This document shows, in pieces, positions 38,801 to 50,858 of a stretch of 64,000 bases of DNA. Made by a program: the position numbers and the translations under genes. The stretch is from Saccharomycopsis crataegensis (taxonomy: Eukaryota > Ascomycota > Saccharomycetes > Ascoideales > Saccharomycopsidaceae), in NCBI RefSeq assembly GCF_037102585.1, contig NW_027043829.1, positions 3,782,001 to 3,846,000 of the forward strand. The letters are read 5' to 3'. The notes beneath the pieces were generated by a model. That model was not told the DNA's origin. It searched no databases and saw only the letters and a program-made list of their open reading frames with translations. Within the stretch, counting starts at the first letter, position 1. Every line of letters starts with the position of its first letter.

Positions 38801-39522
38801 ATCTTCGTTATCATGTGTCGCGCATGGCTGGTCCAGGTGCTCAGGAAACGGGAATTGTTCCGGAACGCGGATTTTTAGTGAACGACGACGAAGCAGTTAT
38901 TGATCCAAGTGAAAGTGATAATGCAGATGATGAAGATGATGCAGGGGAATTGGATCAAGCTGAAGTACACTCGACAAGAGCAATTGCCACCTCAAACATC
39001 ACTGAAACAGCAATCGAGAATAATTGTGATGATGTTGATAATGATTTGCCTGCTTATGATGATTTGTATCCTGGTGGCGATCCAACAGTGGCGAAAAACG
39101 TGAAATATTTGGAAGCTCTAGTAGGATCTTCTACCTCGGCAGCTAATGGTGACGTGGGGTCATCTGGCTCAATTATTGAAGCGTCTGAAGTTGATACTGG
39201 CAGTGAAGGAGAGGAATCAGAAGACCTGTCACAAGAAAATGCCGCATTCAATTATTATTTGTATTTCACTGAGAAAAACAAGTCCAAAGCGTTTTCCAAC
39301 GACAAAATGTTGTTATTTTTCTGGGTTCCATTGCTTATGATTATTGGGTCATTTTATGTTTACTCTCAATTTGCAGGCGTTGAAAGCCTTAATAAGTTAG
39401 AAGAAAAGACTGTCAATCATATTCGTGAAGCATTATATAAGTTGATGGTGGGTAAAGAACGTATGGAAGGTTTGATTAATGACCAGCTAAACATTTTAAG
39501 TACGGCTCGGGAAGTTCGATAG
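35851..39522 (+). CDS. MGA2: Spt23/Mga2 membrane-tethered transcription regulator
   Basis: A 1223-residue protein starting MIKNEEQVRV (the frame upstream lacks an ATG). In S. cerevisiae, Spt23 and Mga2 are ER-anchored factors freed by Rsp5-dependent proteasome processing and activate the fatty-acid desaturase OLE1. Order: Asn-rich acidic N-terminus, a conserved region (about 240-500) with CNICSKC and CYCRHH, an IPT/TIG domain (about 661-727, IPAEGPIRGGIEITLLG), two ankyrin repeats (about 858-930, LLHLACFRGF and PLHFAALSGH), an LPAYDDLYP motif at 1066 (LPxY-type Rsp5/WW ligand), and one membrane span near 1153-1174. A poly-Asn tract is at about 625-637. Whether it represents SPT23 or MGA2 cannot be decided; many yeasts have one gene. 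Confidence 0.93.
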   Translation: MIKNEEQVRVAKSDQEDIVSSTAALDHFLYMELSKGSSAIAQNDVLPPISPNDEPNGLFGNYFAPSQDNANSFQDSLENSNNNSVINENSNILGSQNPEDIEIDNILNNFRATSEAPVSNNLDPDMIQQPNMKGFKDFASFGFPQTESLGDDSSPGKILDHKDEKFQEQDMDVYNLAMGDLKHMKFGGFSIKNEDLNNAGVMNKQIPPNLFLPQESMDWNPDQNYSTTDNLPFKIKIGGLPDFSRVETQIKVDLQISPRPQEYLVHLSTDLISKKKFCLKDGVENLSPKVRQKMLYLDCFVISDTLPADNVKPEATEENALLYGLLQTDNFKSCNICSKCVKRELKRASRRKNGLSEDGLNWIDVIPKKAIIFNSKEVISLPPPLENSSLNLDRFKIHNNKNYSFNFFGGIGNSNNDDSSLNNTPDVKNDDDSFADSNSTELELSARIVCYCRHHQAQRGFKLLFILKNYKGEIVGKNFSKSIMIMDRKKALESNAPETRHGSISSTKRTKSIDANPMTPPSLDEDSSDHRTSDTSKSNKRTKLSQPSNTRYFNNKVNINNNPFGNNFNKSINGPISLDPNSLSPSSDNAHSSTAYNSRSPGDSSAVLTSFTNLLSPNYVKSNNINNNNNNNNNSPINNSQLNGSISGPLASPTAITGSFSPTIQKVIPAEGPIRGGIEITLLGVNFKPGLKVKFGNTNALGTHCWSDSTIVTFLPPASKPGQVLVTFEDDNSTETGEQFMKNEHSQIFTYTDDTDRQLIELALQIVGLKMNGKLEDARNIARRIVGTDSLDKSGGGNNNGVDNSTSNNTGNTRFNTSHHTDLLELDEQEVLLLKLINVCDLPNAPSSPNWQICTKENQTLLHLACFRGFRRVVSALLNRGARVNCKDVNGFTPLHFAALSGHPRIVSMLFKAKAHSGIKNNAGLTASAITSNLQVKALIREYDYKIHQASGSSDDYLANTGYGILRTMSSSSLSSLSSVEENYLRYHVSRMAGPGAQETGIVPERGFLVNDDEAVIDPSESDNADDEDDAGELDQAEVHSTRAIATSNITETAIENNCDDVDNDLPAYDDLYPGGDPTVAKNVKYLEALVGSSTSAANGDVGSSGSIIEASEVDTGSEGEESEDLSQENAAFNYYLYFTEKNKSKAFSNDKMLLFFWVPLLMIIGSFYVYSQFAGVESLNKLEEKTVNHIREALYKLMVGKERMEGLINDQLNILSTAREVR

Positions 39523-41762
<2,240 letters not shown>

Positions 41763-42042
41763 GTACTGGCACCAAATCTAATGGCTTCCGCTGATGATCT
41801 TAATAAATTATGCTCTTCCCTTTATATAAATAAATAAAATTATATGAATTATCGTTGTTGTTTTAATGGAGATTGTAGTATACCTGTGGCGCGGTATCCA
41901 AAACCCTGAACAGATCAAAAAAAAAAAAAAAAAATTCAAAGCCCTCAGCGCAACAGCTAGAAAGGATTATTTGTCAACATCCCCGCAAGAGTCAGGCAAT
42001 CGATCTATATAGATATATCTTAGTACAATTGTGGCTAGTCCA

Positions 42043-43530
42043 ATGGAGTACGTGAATAGAGACAAGATCCAGGATATCACAAACAAAGTGCTTCATGTAC
42101 TTGTGGGTATTCAGCTTTTGTTTGTGTCGATGATTCGTCGAAAGACCGCGAAGCTTTTGATGGGGGTATTTGTGATCAGTTTCTTACTTATCAACTTACC
42201 TCAGAAAAATTATGAGCAGATCGTCGGTAAAGAAAACGTACATTATATCAAGGACTATTACAATACCTGGAACATCAGACCAAATGATGAATTCAATGCC
42301 CCAACTTTACCATATGACGTTGATTTGTCCAAGGAAAAAACCGTGAATCCAAAATACAAGGAACAATCACTTTTCAACAGTGATCACTCTGTCAATATGA
42401 AATATTTCAAAACTTTTAAATATCATGAAGATGATATCACTCCAAAGGCTATTTTGGAACGTAACGACGCCCTTTATGAAAAAGTGATGTCTCACAAGAT
42501 CAACGAACCAAGAGTGGATAACTTGCAACGTCCTGACGTGAATTACAGAAGAGCTAATGCCACATTAATGTCACTTGTGAGAAACAGTGAAATTGATGGG
42601 TTGGTGGACTCTATGAGACAAGTTGAAGCGCATTTTAACAAGAAGTTCCGTTACCCGTGGACCCTTATGAACAATCGTCCTTTTGAAGAAGAGTTCAAAC
42701 GTCGTGTGCTCGCGGAAACTGATGCCCAAGTTAACTTTGTGGTGATTCCTCCAGAACTTTGGGATATTCCTCCGCTGATTGATATTGAGAAAATGAATGC
42801 TGGGATGAAGAAATTGGCAGATCAAGATTTGCCATACGCCACGCTCGCCTCGTACCGTAACATGTGTCGTTTCAACTCGGGTACTTTTTACAACGTCCCA
42901 GAAATGCAACAGTACAGATGGTATTGGCGTGTTGAGCCATCGGTCAACTATTTCTGTGATATTGATTACGATGTTTTCAAATTCATGGAGGATAATGGCA
43001 AGACTTATGGGTTTGTCGCCACTTTGTACGAAATTGCCGAAACCATCCCAACCTTGTGGTCTACCAGTCTTGAGTTTGTCAAAGAAAACCCACAATACCT
43101 TAATCCTAACGGGGCCTTTGATTGGTTACTCAATGACAACCAGTTGCCTGACAAGGCCAAGTTGGCAAAAGGTTACTCCACCTGTCATTTCTGGTCGAAT
43201 TTTGAAATCGGTGACATGGATTTCTACCGTGGTGAAGCGTATTCCAAATGGTTTGACCATTTAGAGAAAGCTGGGGGTTTCTATTACGAACGTTGGGGTG
43301 ATGCTCCTGTTCATTCGGTTGGTTTAGGGTTATTTGCCGATAAGTCAAAGATCCACTGGTTTAGAGATATGGGATATCATCATCCTCCATATTATCACTG
43401 TCCAACAAGTGACAAATGTTCAGGGTGTACTGCTGGGTTATTTACTCCTCATGAAAACATTTTGGATCAAAACTGTAATCCTCATTGGATTAGATTCTCC
43501 ATGACAGAAAAGGATTTGGAACTTTATTGA
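42043..43530 (+). CDS. KRE2/KTR-family alpha-1,2-mannosyltransferase (GT15)
   Basis: A 495-residue type II Golgi membrane protein starting MEYVNRDKIQD (the frame upstream opens only with GTG). A short cytosolic end with basic RRKTAK precedes the signal anchor LLMGVFVISFLLINL (about residues 43-58), then a stem and the catalytic domain. GT15 hallmarks: YRWYWRVEPSVNYFCDIDYD, HFWSNFEIGDMDFYR (the Glu in NFEI corresponds to the proposed nucleophile of Kre2/Mnt1), and ERWGDAPVHSVGLGLF. The family adds alpha-1,2-mannose to O- or N-glycans using GDP-mannose. Several KTR paralogues exist in yeasts; I cannot say which this is, though KTR4-like is possible. Confidence 0.93.
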   Translation: MEYVNRDKIQDITNKVLHVLVGIQLLFVSMIRRKTAKLLMGVFVISFLLINLPQKNYEQIVGKENVHYIKDYYNTWNIRPNDEFNAPTLPYDVDLSKEKTVNPKYKEQSLFNSDHSVNMKYFKTFKYHEDDITPKAILERNDALYEKVMSHKINEPRVDNLQRPDVNYRRANATLMSLVRNSEIDGLVDSMRQVEAHFNKKFRYPWTLMNNRPFEEEFKRRVLAETDAQVNFVVIPPELWDIPPLIDIEKMNAGMKKLADQDLPYATLASYRNMCRFNSGTFYNVPEMQQYRWYWRVEPSVNYFCDIDYDVFKFMEDNGKTYGFVATLYEIAETIPTLWSTSLEFVKENPQYLNPNGAFDWLLNDNQLPDKAKLAKGYSTCHFWSNFEIGDMDFYRGEAYSKWFDHLEKAGGFYYERWGDAPVHSVGLGLFADKSKIHWFRDMGYHHPPYYHCPTSDKCSGCTAGLFTPHENILDQNCNPHWIRFSMTEKDLELY

Positions 43531-44341
43531 AAACTTTCAGTACAAATTGTACCAATCTGCTAATTGGCAATACTAAAGAAAAAAAAAAAAAAGAAAACTT
43601 AAAAAAAAAAAAAAGTAGAATAGAGTGAATTTCCATTAGTCAAAGAGGTGAACCAAATCCTCTCTGTTTTGCTCATTTTGACTTATTTTTTCTTCTACTC
43701 ATTTTTATTTGTTGTTTGTTTGTTTTTTTATTAGTATTATTCGGAAATTTTTCTGTTTTTTTATTATTATTAATTTATTTATTTTTTATCTTTTCCTGAT
43801 TGTCTTTATTCATATTTTTTTTTCTTTATCTTTCGAAGTTAACTTCCTCATCTATCACTTCAATGTTACACTAATATTTATAATTTGTTTCTTTCTCATT
43901 AATAATTTGATGCATTTTTATTTTGATGAACCTTTGCAAATGACCATAAAAATTAAAAAAACCAAAAGCCAAATTAGAATTATATAATTGAGCTCGCTTG
44001 AGCCAAAAGTGAATTAATTTATCACCTTGTTCTTGTACACCAAGTACTCTACGGAAGCAGCATCTTTATTAATAATCCTAGGACAAAGATAGACCTTGTC
44101 CATCTGTCCAGTTACTCTCGCCAAGAGAACTTACAACCTTTTTATTTAAAACATCTAATAAACGAATATTTTTCATCCAAACTAATTGTTAAAAAATAAA
44201 ATCTTATATGAAGACAGTAAGAGAAGCACACAAAAAGTTATATGTATATATGTAATGTGAGAAACACCTTTTTTAATAACCTATGAATAAATCAAAACAA
44301 AAAAAAAAGGTAAATCAACGTCAAGGAGAAAAAAAAATTAA
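43531..44341. other. Convergent spacer, T-rich then A-rich
   Basis: About 810 bp between converging genes. A long T/AT-rich stretch (43680-43980) gives a low-complexity Phe/Ile frame that I do not regard as coding. No RNA gene or repeat family recognised. Confidence 0.6.
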
Positions 44342-44986
44342 TCACACCAAACTTCTTGGACCAGAAAACATGAATTGCACAAGAGTTGCTTGAGCAACCC
44401 CCAACCCAATCATAGCGAGGGACGAAAGCAAACCAAGCCAGTAGACACGGGATTCGGTGGACTTAACAGTGGACATGTTTCTCCATTCTCTAGCTCTCAA
44501 GTAATCGAGCATCTTTCTCATTTGGTCATAGTTTCTGCTGATCTCGCTGATGGCGTGCTCACTCATAATTTCATCCTTGTTTTTGGTGGTTTCTTGTTGG
44601 TTGTAGTAATCAACGTCTCTTTCCAATTCAATGGAAAATTCAACTTTTTTTGGAGTGACGGTAGAAACACGATTAGAAAAACAAAAAGAGTATTCACCCA
44701 ATCCAAATGATCTGACCAAATAATCAGCATAACGCTTGTCGTTAGCGGTGATGACCTTGTCACCGTTTGGCGCGGTGATTTCGAAATCAATCTCGAAGTT
44801 ACCACCGGTCAACACTTGGAAATTCACAAGCACAGAATCCTCTTCAGAGTCCATACGGTAATAAAGACATTCTTTGGCAAACGCTGGAACGTTGATAGAC
44901 ATCGAGGTGTATGTGACAGCAGCAGCTTGCTGGACATAGCAGGCCATGAACACTGCTATAAGGAGACTGAAGACGCTAGTAGCCAT
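44342..44986 (-). CDS. ERP2: p24-family cargo receptor, Erp2/Erp4 type
   Basis: A 214-residue type I membrane protein of COPI/COPII vesicles that helps cargo exit from the ER. A cleavable signal peptide (about residues 1-23) precedes a GOLD domain with the paired cysteines ECLYYRM and YSFCFSN and the near-diagnostic VLTGGNFEIDFEITAPNG. A coiled-coil region with YLRAREWRNMSTVKSTESR follows, then the membrane span and the short tail FSGPRSLV. Sequence layout matches S. cerevisiae Erp2 (ECLYYDM, VLTGGNFEIDF, AREWRNMSTV, QFLFTG) more than Emp24 or Erv25; Erp4 is equally possible. Confidence 0.92.
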   Translation of the reverse strand: MATSVFSLLIAVFMACYVQQAAAVTYTSMSINVPAFAKECLYYRMDSEEDSVLVNFQVLTGGNFEIDFEITAPNGDKVITANDKRYADYLVRSFGLGEYSFCFSNRVSTVTPKKVEFSIELERDVDYYNQQETTKNKDEIMSEHAISEISRNYDQMRKMLDYLRAREWRNMSTVKSTESRVYWLGLLSSLAMIGLGVAQATLVQFMFSGPRSLV

Positions 44987-45714
44987 TATTGTATGTGTAT
45001 ATAGTTATGTAATGTGGCAGATCAAAAGTCTTGATTTGTGTTTTTTGATCCAGCAGGCAGCGAAATTTGAAGGGAGAGGTTCCGTGCAAATATAATCAAA
45101 ATGAAATATAACAGGGAATATGATTGGATATATATGAATAACACTATCTAAAGTAATTGCTAGTGTTGTCTCCTGTTGTTGTTTTTGTTGTTGTTGTTGT
45201 TGTCGGGATTACAATGATTTTGATCTATTCTATTTTTTATTTTTTTTTTACGTTTTTTCCTTGTCGTCCTTTCTACACACTCTGGCGTTTTTTGAAACAA
45301 CAACAATTTTTTTTTCCGCTCGAGTAAAAACAACCACGTGATGTGGTGTTTGGAAGTAATGTAATGTGTGGGTGTGATCTCTTTTACCAGCGATAGATCA
45401 GTTCTATATATCCTCCTCCTGCATTTCAGAGAGTTTAGTTGTCTGTGCGGATCAGAGATCAGACTTGCTAAATAATTCCCAGTGTAGCTGATATCTAGCC
45501 ATCTGTCTTATTTATTATGTTCTATAGTAGCAAATTCACGCTATCAAAGTAGTGATCAACTCTTTTCTTTTTATCAACTATAGATTATTCCAACACATTA
45601 TGCCAAGTTGATTCTCAGTATGCTAAAAACCATTGATCTCAATGGTACATTTCTACCATTACTCAAAGAAAAAAATATGTATCCATGAATGTATATTACT
45701 TATGTACTTAATCT
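44987..45714. promoter_or_regulatory. ERP2 promoter and SPO11 3' flank
   Basis: About 730 bp. A GTT repeat at 45178-45203, poly-T tracts and ACCACGTGAT (CACGTG 45335-45340, Cbf1-type) lie about 350 bp upstream of ERP2 on the minus strand. The part nearest SPO11 is plain AT-rich 3' sequence. No gene seen. Confidence 0.5.
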
Positions 45715-47449
45715 TTAATAACCCGCTGACATTAGCTTTTGTTTCACATAATCGCATATCCCATTTCTTTCACCCCTATTAGGAATATTTTCATGGTATA
45801 GCACATCTGATAGCGTTTCTTGATCCCCAACAACATTCATCTCACATTTCTTTTTAAAGAACATTTGCCTCTGTAATTCTCTCTTGAAAGATCCGGTATG
45901 TTTATCTGCCAATTCTTGCATTGTATTCGTCACACTACTGCCGGAATCCAGAAAACCTGCCAACTGAACTCTATTATTAGGATACGGTGAAATTTCTGAT
46001 AGTTCTGTAAAAGTAGAAGTTATTGAAGCTTGGGAAAGACCTATAGAACTTGAGTTCAGTGAACTGAAAGATAAATCACGATCTAATTCTTGAGAATACT
46101 CATTCACAGTGTCTATCACTTCAACTAGATACACATCCTCGGCTATCCTTTGTAACAAATTTCTTGCAAGCACAAAGTCTCTGGAGCTTAGATCTAACCA
46201 CCCCCGAGTATACTCACAAATGAAAACGCCAAGATACTGTAAATTAACACAATGATCCACGCGGTTTTTAGCTGTAAAATGATTACGGGTTGGAGTATCT
46301 TCTAATTTTGGCAATAACGATACCTGTGTTACTTGTTCGTATAAATTTTGATGGCCAAATTTATACTGGAGAAGGATATTAATACCATATGGATCACTAT
46401 CTGCGATTCCAAATACTGGCAATGACGTAAACCGTCCAAGTTTATTTGTAAATGAGACAGTAAGACGATCAGGATATCCCTTGCCGGTAATTAACAAACA
46501 TTCTGGGCCCATCCTTGAGCAAAGTCTTTGAAAAATTGCCTATCTTTTGTCAGTACAGAGGAGACGAATATTGCATACAAAAAAAAAAAAAAAAAAAATT
46601 CATACCTCCTTCTCAACAATTAATATATATTTCACATTGTATCCCACTTTTAAAGAAAAAAAACCAATCATTGGTGGGATTAATGTAGCCCCTTTAGATC
46701 TTTCAATGATGATTTCTTTATCATCATCGTATAGTATTGTAATCTCACCAAAAACAAGTCCTTTTTGGGCAGCAATCTGAATTTGTTAGTAATCTATTGA
46801 TGAGATGAGATTCAAAAAAACCAGAAGTTGGGGTAATGGAGAAAAGAAATGAGATTTAGTGTATTAGATACTGACAATGCCTAGCTTATGTGAGGGCGTA
46901 TTAAGGCTGTAGGATAATATATCTATAAAAGTATCACTATTACGTTGCTTTCTCTCAAACAAGTCAACATCTTGGTAATACAAATCTCGTTTGGTAATAG
47001 TTTGGTGAGATGTCAAGTTGAAATACACAATTTTCAAGACTTTTACAACCATTAGAAACCTTCTAGCATCAAGCATATCTTTACCAGGGAAACTGGCAAC
47101 AAATGGGGCTCGAAGATGACGAGGACGTTTAGAACGACAAAGAACTGGGTTAGTACTCCAGCCACCAGCTGTAATAAGGTTTCCGTTTTAGTACTTACGA
47201 AGCGCCTGGCGGCTTTTGAAGTTCCAACTGAATCCCAAAAATGTCATCGTTCAAGAGGGAGTTTTCAATTAGTCTCAATGTATCTCTGATTTTGTCTATT
47301 ATTGGGCGGCTAAAAGGTTAGTACCCATCATTTACTGATACGACTATATAACAGCGGGAGAACGCTACTGACCGAGGTATTCCAGGAAGCACAATGTCCT
47401 CGCCAATCTCAATTCTCCGATAGTTTAATTGCTTATTATCCTTTGACAT
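45715..47449 (-). CDS. SPO11: Meiotic DNA double-strand-break transesterase Spo11, five exons
   Basis: Exons on the minus strand: 47449-47373, 47309-47199, 47092-46876, 46776-46606, 46539-45715, giving 466 residues. Introns are 63, 106, 99 and 66 nt with 5' sites GTCAGT, GTAAGT, GTCAGT, GTATGA and branch sites TACTAAC three times and TACTGAC once. Phases join cleanly, and the protein reads as Spo11 throughout: PIIDKIRDTLRLIENSL, the catalytic KRDLYYQDVDLF (Tyr102 by alignment to S. cerevisiae Tyr135), the metal-binding Glu190 in IVEKEAIFQRL, LLITGKGYPDRLT, the Toprim acidic pair in ADSDPYG (Asp239, Asp241), and a terminal RQMFFKKKCEMN. Spo11 cleaves DNA to start meiotic recombination. A Ser/Thr-rich insertion (about 350-400) makes it longer than S. 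cerevisiae Spo11 (398). The third exon's acceptor (47093) was chosen by frame; it lies 56 nt from its branch site. Confidence 0.93.
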
Positions 47450-47759
47450 TATTATCAATGGTTAAGAGAATAATCCAAAGGGGGCGATGACTTTGTCATT
47501 CTTTTTTTTTTATTTCTCATATTTGACACAATTTTTCAAAGACGTCACTTTTTTTCCTCCCCCGGGGAACTCACACCAAGAAAAATGTGTCTGTCCCCCG
47601 CAATATCAGATTTTACTTTGGAGAATTACTTGTGAAAAGAGGAGGCAAAAATTCATTTCAAAAACTCTATAAATACCGCCCTTCAACTCCAACTAATAAA
47701 TTAATATCAAACTATATCAAGCAAAAAACAATAATTAACAGACCAACGTTTCATCAACC
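47450..47759. promoter_or_regulatory. Divergent SPO11 / dioxygenase promoter
   Basis: About 310 bp. It has AGACGTCACT (ACGTCA, CRE/ATF-type half site) near 47540, a CCCCCGGGG palindrome near 47561-47568, and a CTATAAATA element near 47664 facing the dioxygenase gene. No clear URS1 or Ndt80 site was recognised for SPO11; only a one-mismatch form (GACACAATT near 47524) was seen. Confidence 0.4.
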
Positions 47760-49151
47760 ATGGCGCAAGAACCTTCCCTCAAGATCAATTTCTTCAATGA
47801 AAGAGTGATCTCTGTATCATTTCTTGACGTTACAGATACCCCGTTAGTACCTGGGGTTGTCAATTTCTCCAATGTCTTTCTTCGTGATGCCTCAACCTCC
47901 TTGGATTCAATCAATCCTATTTCTAAACAAAAACTCTTCTCAACTGGTCAAATTTCCCGGGGTATCAGGGCTATTCAAGCGCCTCAAATCATATCTGTCT
48001 CAGCCACCGACGGCGTTAGCGAATGGGCGATGGAAGTCAATTGGTCCGATGGGAATGTATCCATTTATAAAGAATCATTTCTCAAAAAATATTCCTCGCC
48101 AGAAACCAGAATCCATGGTAGGTACTTTGAAGAAAATTGGCAACTATGGGACAACAGTATCATCACTAAAGCTGAAAACCACCTTTTCATTGATTTCGAT
48201 AAATATATGGAAGACGAACCATCATTGCTTCAGGCAATGAAAAATTTAAATAAATATGGTCTCACGTTTATTAAGAACATCCCAAAACAGTTGGATTCAG
48301 AAGGAAAACCCAAGCTTGTCAATGATGAATGGTTTGTTGAATCGATTGCCCAAAGAATCGGTTACATCAGAGAAACTTTCTATGGGCGCCTATTTGATGT
48401 CCAATCTAAAAAAGACGCTAAAAATATTGCTTACACTAACGGTTATCTTGGGCTTCATATGGATCTCATGTATTATGAATCGCCTCCTCAATTGCAACTT
48501 TTGCATTCCATCACTAACCGCGTTGAGGGAGGTGGCTCTTTCTTTGCCGATAGTTATGCTGCTGTGAATGAAGTACTGGAAACAGATACTCAAGCCTACA
48601 CCGCAATGACTGAGATTCCAGTTAACTTCCATTATGATAACGCTGGTGAGAATTATTGGTACTCTAGACCGATGGTTGTTGAGGACCCTGACCAAATTGA
48701 TCCAAGAACCGACCATCAATTGATCCGTCATGTTAATTATTCTCCACCATTCCAAGCCCCGTTCGATATTGGTATTACTTCACCTTTGAAGAAGATTGGA
48801 GAATTTGAAAACTTGAGTCAACTAGACATTGGGTATCGCCATAGCGCTGCTGCCAGTGGCAAGCGTCATGTTTTTAGAGAGTTTCATCGTGGATTGCAAG
48901 CATTTGAAAAATTCATCAATAATGAGCTGAACCAGTACAAGTTGAAGTTAGAGGAAGGGGTTTGCGTTATCTTTGATAATAGAAGAGTTTTGCATGCCCG
49001 AGAAGGGTTCAATTCAAAAGACAATTGCCAAGAGGAGATTGAATATGAACGGTGGTTCAAGGGCGCTTACATTGACACTGACGCTTATTATTCAAAGATG
49101 AGGGTATTGTTTCGCAGGTATGGTGTTGATAAAGAAAACTACTTGTATTGA
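47760..49151 (+). CDS. Gamma-butyrobetaine/trimethyllysine dioxygenase-type 2-OG oxygenase
   Basis: A 463-residue Fe(II)/2-oxoglutarate oxygenase of the TauD/GBBH superfamily, which in fungi includes carnitine-biosynthesis enzymes and Aim17. An N-terminal GBBH-like module (about 1-110, VFLRDAS, VEVNWSDG-like ending) precedes the double-stranded beta-helix. The iron triad is visible as His233-x-Asp235 (LGLHMDLMYYE) and His412 (NRRVLHAREGF), with the following Arg414 suited to bind 2-oxoglutarate. The cysteines that bind zinc in the N-terminal module of human GBBH (after LRD) are absent. Butyrobetaine, trimethyllysine or another substrate cannot be distinguished. There is no clear mitochondrial presequence. 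Confidence 0.85.
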   Translation: MAQEPSLKINFFNERVISVSFLDVTDTPLVPGVVNFSNVFLRDASTSLDSINPISKQKLFSTGQISRGIRAIQAPQIISVSATDGVSEWAMEVNWSDGNVSIYKESFLKKYSSPETRIHGRYFEENWQLWDNSIITKAENHLFIDFDKYMEDEPSLLQAMKNLNKYGLTFIKNIPKQLDSEGKPKLVNDEWFVESIAQRIGYIRETFYGRLFDVQSKKDAKNIAYTNGYLGLHMDLMYYESPPQLQLLHSITNRVEGGGSFFADSYAAVNEVLETDTQAYTAMTEIPVNFHYDNAGENYWYSRPMVVEDPDQIDPRTDHQLIRHVNYSPPFQAPFDIGITSPLKKIGEFENLSQLDIGYRHSAAASGKRHVFREFHRGLQAFEKFINNELNQYKLKLEEGVCVIFDNRRVLHAREGFNSKDNCQEEIEYERWFKGAYIDTDAYYSKMRVLFRRYGVDKENYLY

Positions 49152-49411
49152 GGTAAGGGACTTTTGCTATTTGAAGTTTTTTTTTCTTTTTTTTTTAAAC
49201 TTTTGATGATAATTCTGCTACTACTTCCTTCGAGTGCTTTCGAGGTTAAACCAAATTCGAAAAGCCAATTCATGTATTTTATTTCATGTTGTTTATAGCC
49301 AGACATGTCATGTATAAGCAAGTACGTAATAATAAGTTAACAAAATAAACGACAAAAAGAAAAAGAAATGAAGAAACTGACAATTATATTTCGAAACCTT
49401 TTTTTTTTTTT

Positions 49412-50251
49412 TCAAAAGACGAAAACTTGATCATCAGCCTTAGAAATTGGTTTAGCCTTGGCATAACCCAAACTCACTGCAGATTTCTTGATACTGCTAA
49501 CCATGAGTGGAGGACCACACATCAACAATCTATTTTCTGGTTCTGGGCCAGCCAACAATTCGCTCAACATGTCTTGGGTGATATAACCTTGACGACCGGA
49601 CCATTCCTTTGGTGGCTTATCTAACACGTAATGAACCTTGATGTTACTGTGTTCGGCGGCGAGTTGGTCCAATTCCTGCTTGAGTAAGATATCTTCTTCG
49701 GTGACATTACCATAAATCAAAGTGACCTTAGTTTTGTCTTCTGGGTTAGCAGCAATAGCTTGGATAATCTGGTACATTGGGGCGATCCCGGTCCCACCAG
49801 CCACCATTCCGAAATTGGCGCTAGCGTTTGGTTGGTATTCAAAGAACCCTTTTGGACCTCTGACTTTGATGGAGTCGCCGATGTTCAATTCGGCAACGTA
49901 CTTGGAGATGTTACCATTAGGATAAGATTTGATCAACAAATCGAAATGGCCCTTTTCGGTATCCAAGGTGGTTGGGGTGTAAGATCTGACAATTTCTTTG
50001 CCATTGATCATGGCACCAATGGAGATATGTTGGCCAATAGGCAATCCCAAGGTGTCATTTGGTTTAGGGAGGGCAAAACGATAAATGGCAGAGTTGTGAC
50101 TGAGGACAGTTTTTTGGATGAGTGGGAAGTCTTGGAATTGATCCTTCTTGAGCACCGCGCGGCCAGAAGACGAGGAAGCAACGATAACGTAAGCGGAAAG
50201 CAAAGCAATGATGGTGAGGACACCAGCAGCAACCAACTGGAGATTTTCCAT
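49412..50251 (-). CDS. CBR1: NADH-cytochrome b5 reductase
   Basis: A 279-residue FAD enzyme that passes electrons from NADH to cytochrome b5 for desaturation and sterol steps, anchored in ER or mitochondrial outer membrane. An N-terminal hydrophobic anchor (about residues 6-26, [19 protein letters not shown]) leads to the FAD-binding domain with RSYTPTT and a [13 protein letters not shown] region, then the NAD domain with [12 protein letters not shown] and LMCGPP. The C-terminal Phe (QVFVF) is typical. Length matches S. cerevisiae Cbr1 (284). The leader carries an AAC/GTT repeat close to the start codon. Confidence 0.95.
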   Translation of the reverse strand: MENLQLVAAGVLTIIALLSAYVIVASSSSGRAVLKKDQFQDFPLIQKTVLSHNSAIYRFALPKPNDTLGLPIGQHISIGAMINGKEIVRSYTPTTLDTEKGHFDLLIKSYPNGNISKYVAELNIGDSIKVRGPKGFFEYQPNASANFGMVAGGTGIAPMYQIIQAIAANPEDKTKVTLIYGNVTEEDILLKQELDQLAAEHSNIKVHYVLDKPPKEWSGRQGYITQDMLSELLAGPEPENRLLMCGPPLMVSSIKKSAVSLGYAKAKPISKADDQVFVF

Positions 50252-50858
50252 GTTCCTATATCGTTATTTGTTGTTGTTGTTGTTGTTGTTGTTGGAGGAG
50301 GAGGAGAAGGAGGAAAGAGGTTCCTTTTAGGCAAGAAAAAGTACAAGAACGGTTGAAACAAAAACACCCATCAAGAAAAATCATCCCCTCCAAGAAAAAA
50401 AAAAAAAGTGTTGAGTGGCAGGGGCTCGTGTCCAAAGATTCGATGGCGATCGATCGTATATAACAACAGGCAATGAATGCAATTTACGTCAACTTAAAAC
50501 AGAATTAATTTAAATTTCTGTGGGAAATTGGAGTGTTTTAGCTTTCTGTGCTCACCACGTCTTTTTTTTTTTTTTTTTTTTTTTAGGGGAAAACCAATTG
50601 GAGATTGATTCTACATGCGCATTGATTTGAAAGTTGTCGAAGAAACCAACATATGAAATATATATATGTAAGAGAGTCTATCTCTGCAATGAGAAAAGTA
50701 AGAAGATGCCCAGAAAACAAAGTAATTCCTTAAGAGAAAAAACAAAAAAAAAAAAAAATAATAATAAGAAACTTTCAAATAAAGCTGGAATAATGTAAAA
50801 TCACAAATAAAAAGCTTCGATAAATGTAAAATCAGGGGAAAAGATCGTAAGTTAATGC
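50252..50858. promoter_or_regulatory. CBR1 promoter with trinucleotide repeats
   Basis: GTT repeats (about 50269-50292) and a GGAGGAG run (to about 50315) lie 20-65 bp upstream of the CBR1 ATG, so the leader would begin with purine- and AAC-rich sequence. A T23 tract is at 50562-50584. The remainder is AT-rich 3' flank of FTH1. No gene recognised. Confidence 0.55.

Noticed and set aside
43709-43987. Phe/Ile-rich ORF after the KTR gene
   Set aside because: Low-complexity translation of a T-rich 3' flank.
47145-47198. Nearer acceptor for SPO11 intron 2 (CCCAG next to TACTAAC)
   Set aside because: Too close to the branch site and it puts the third exon out of frame.
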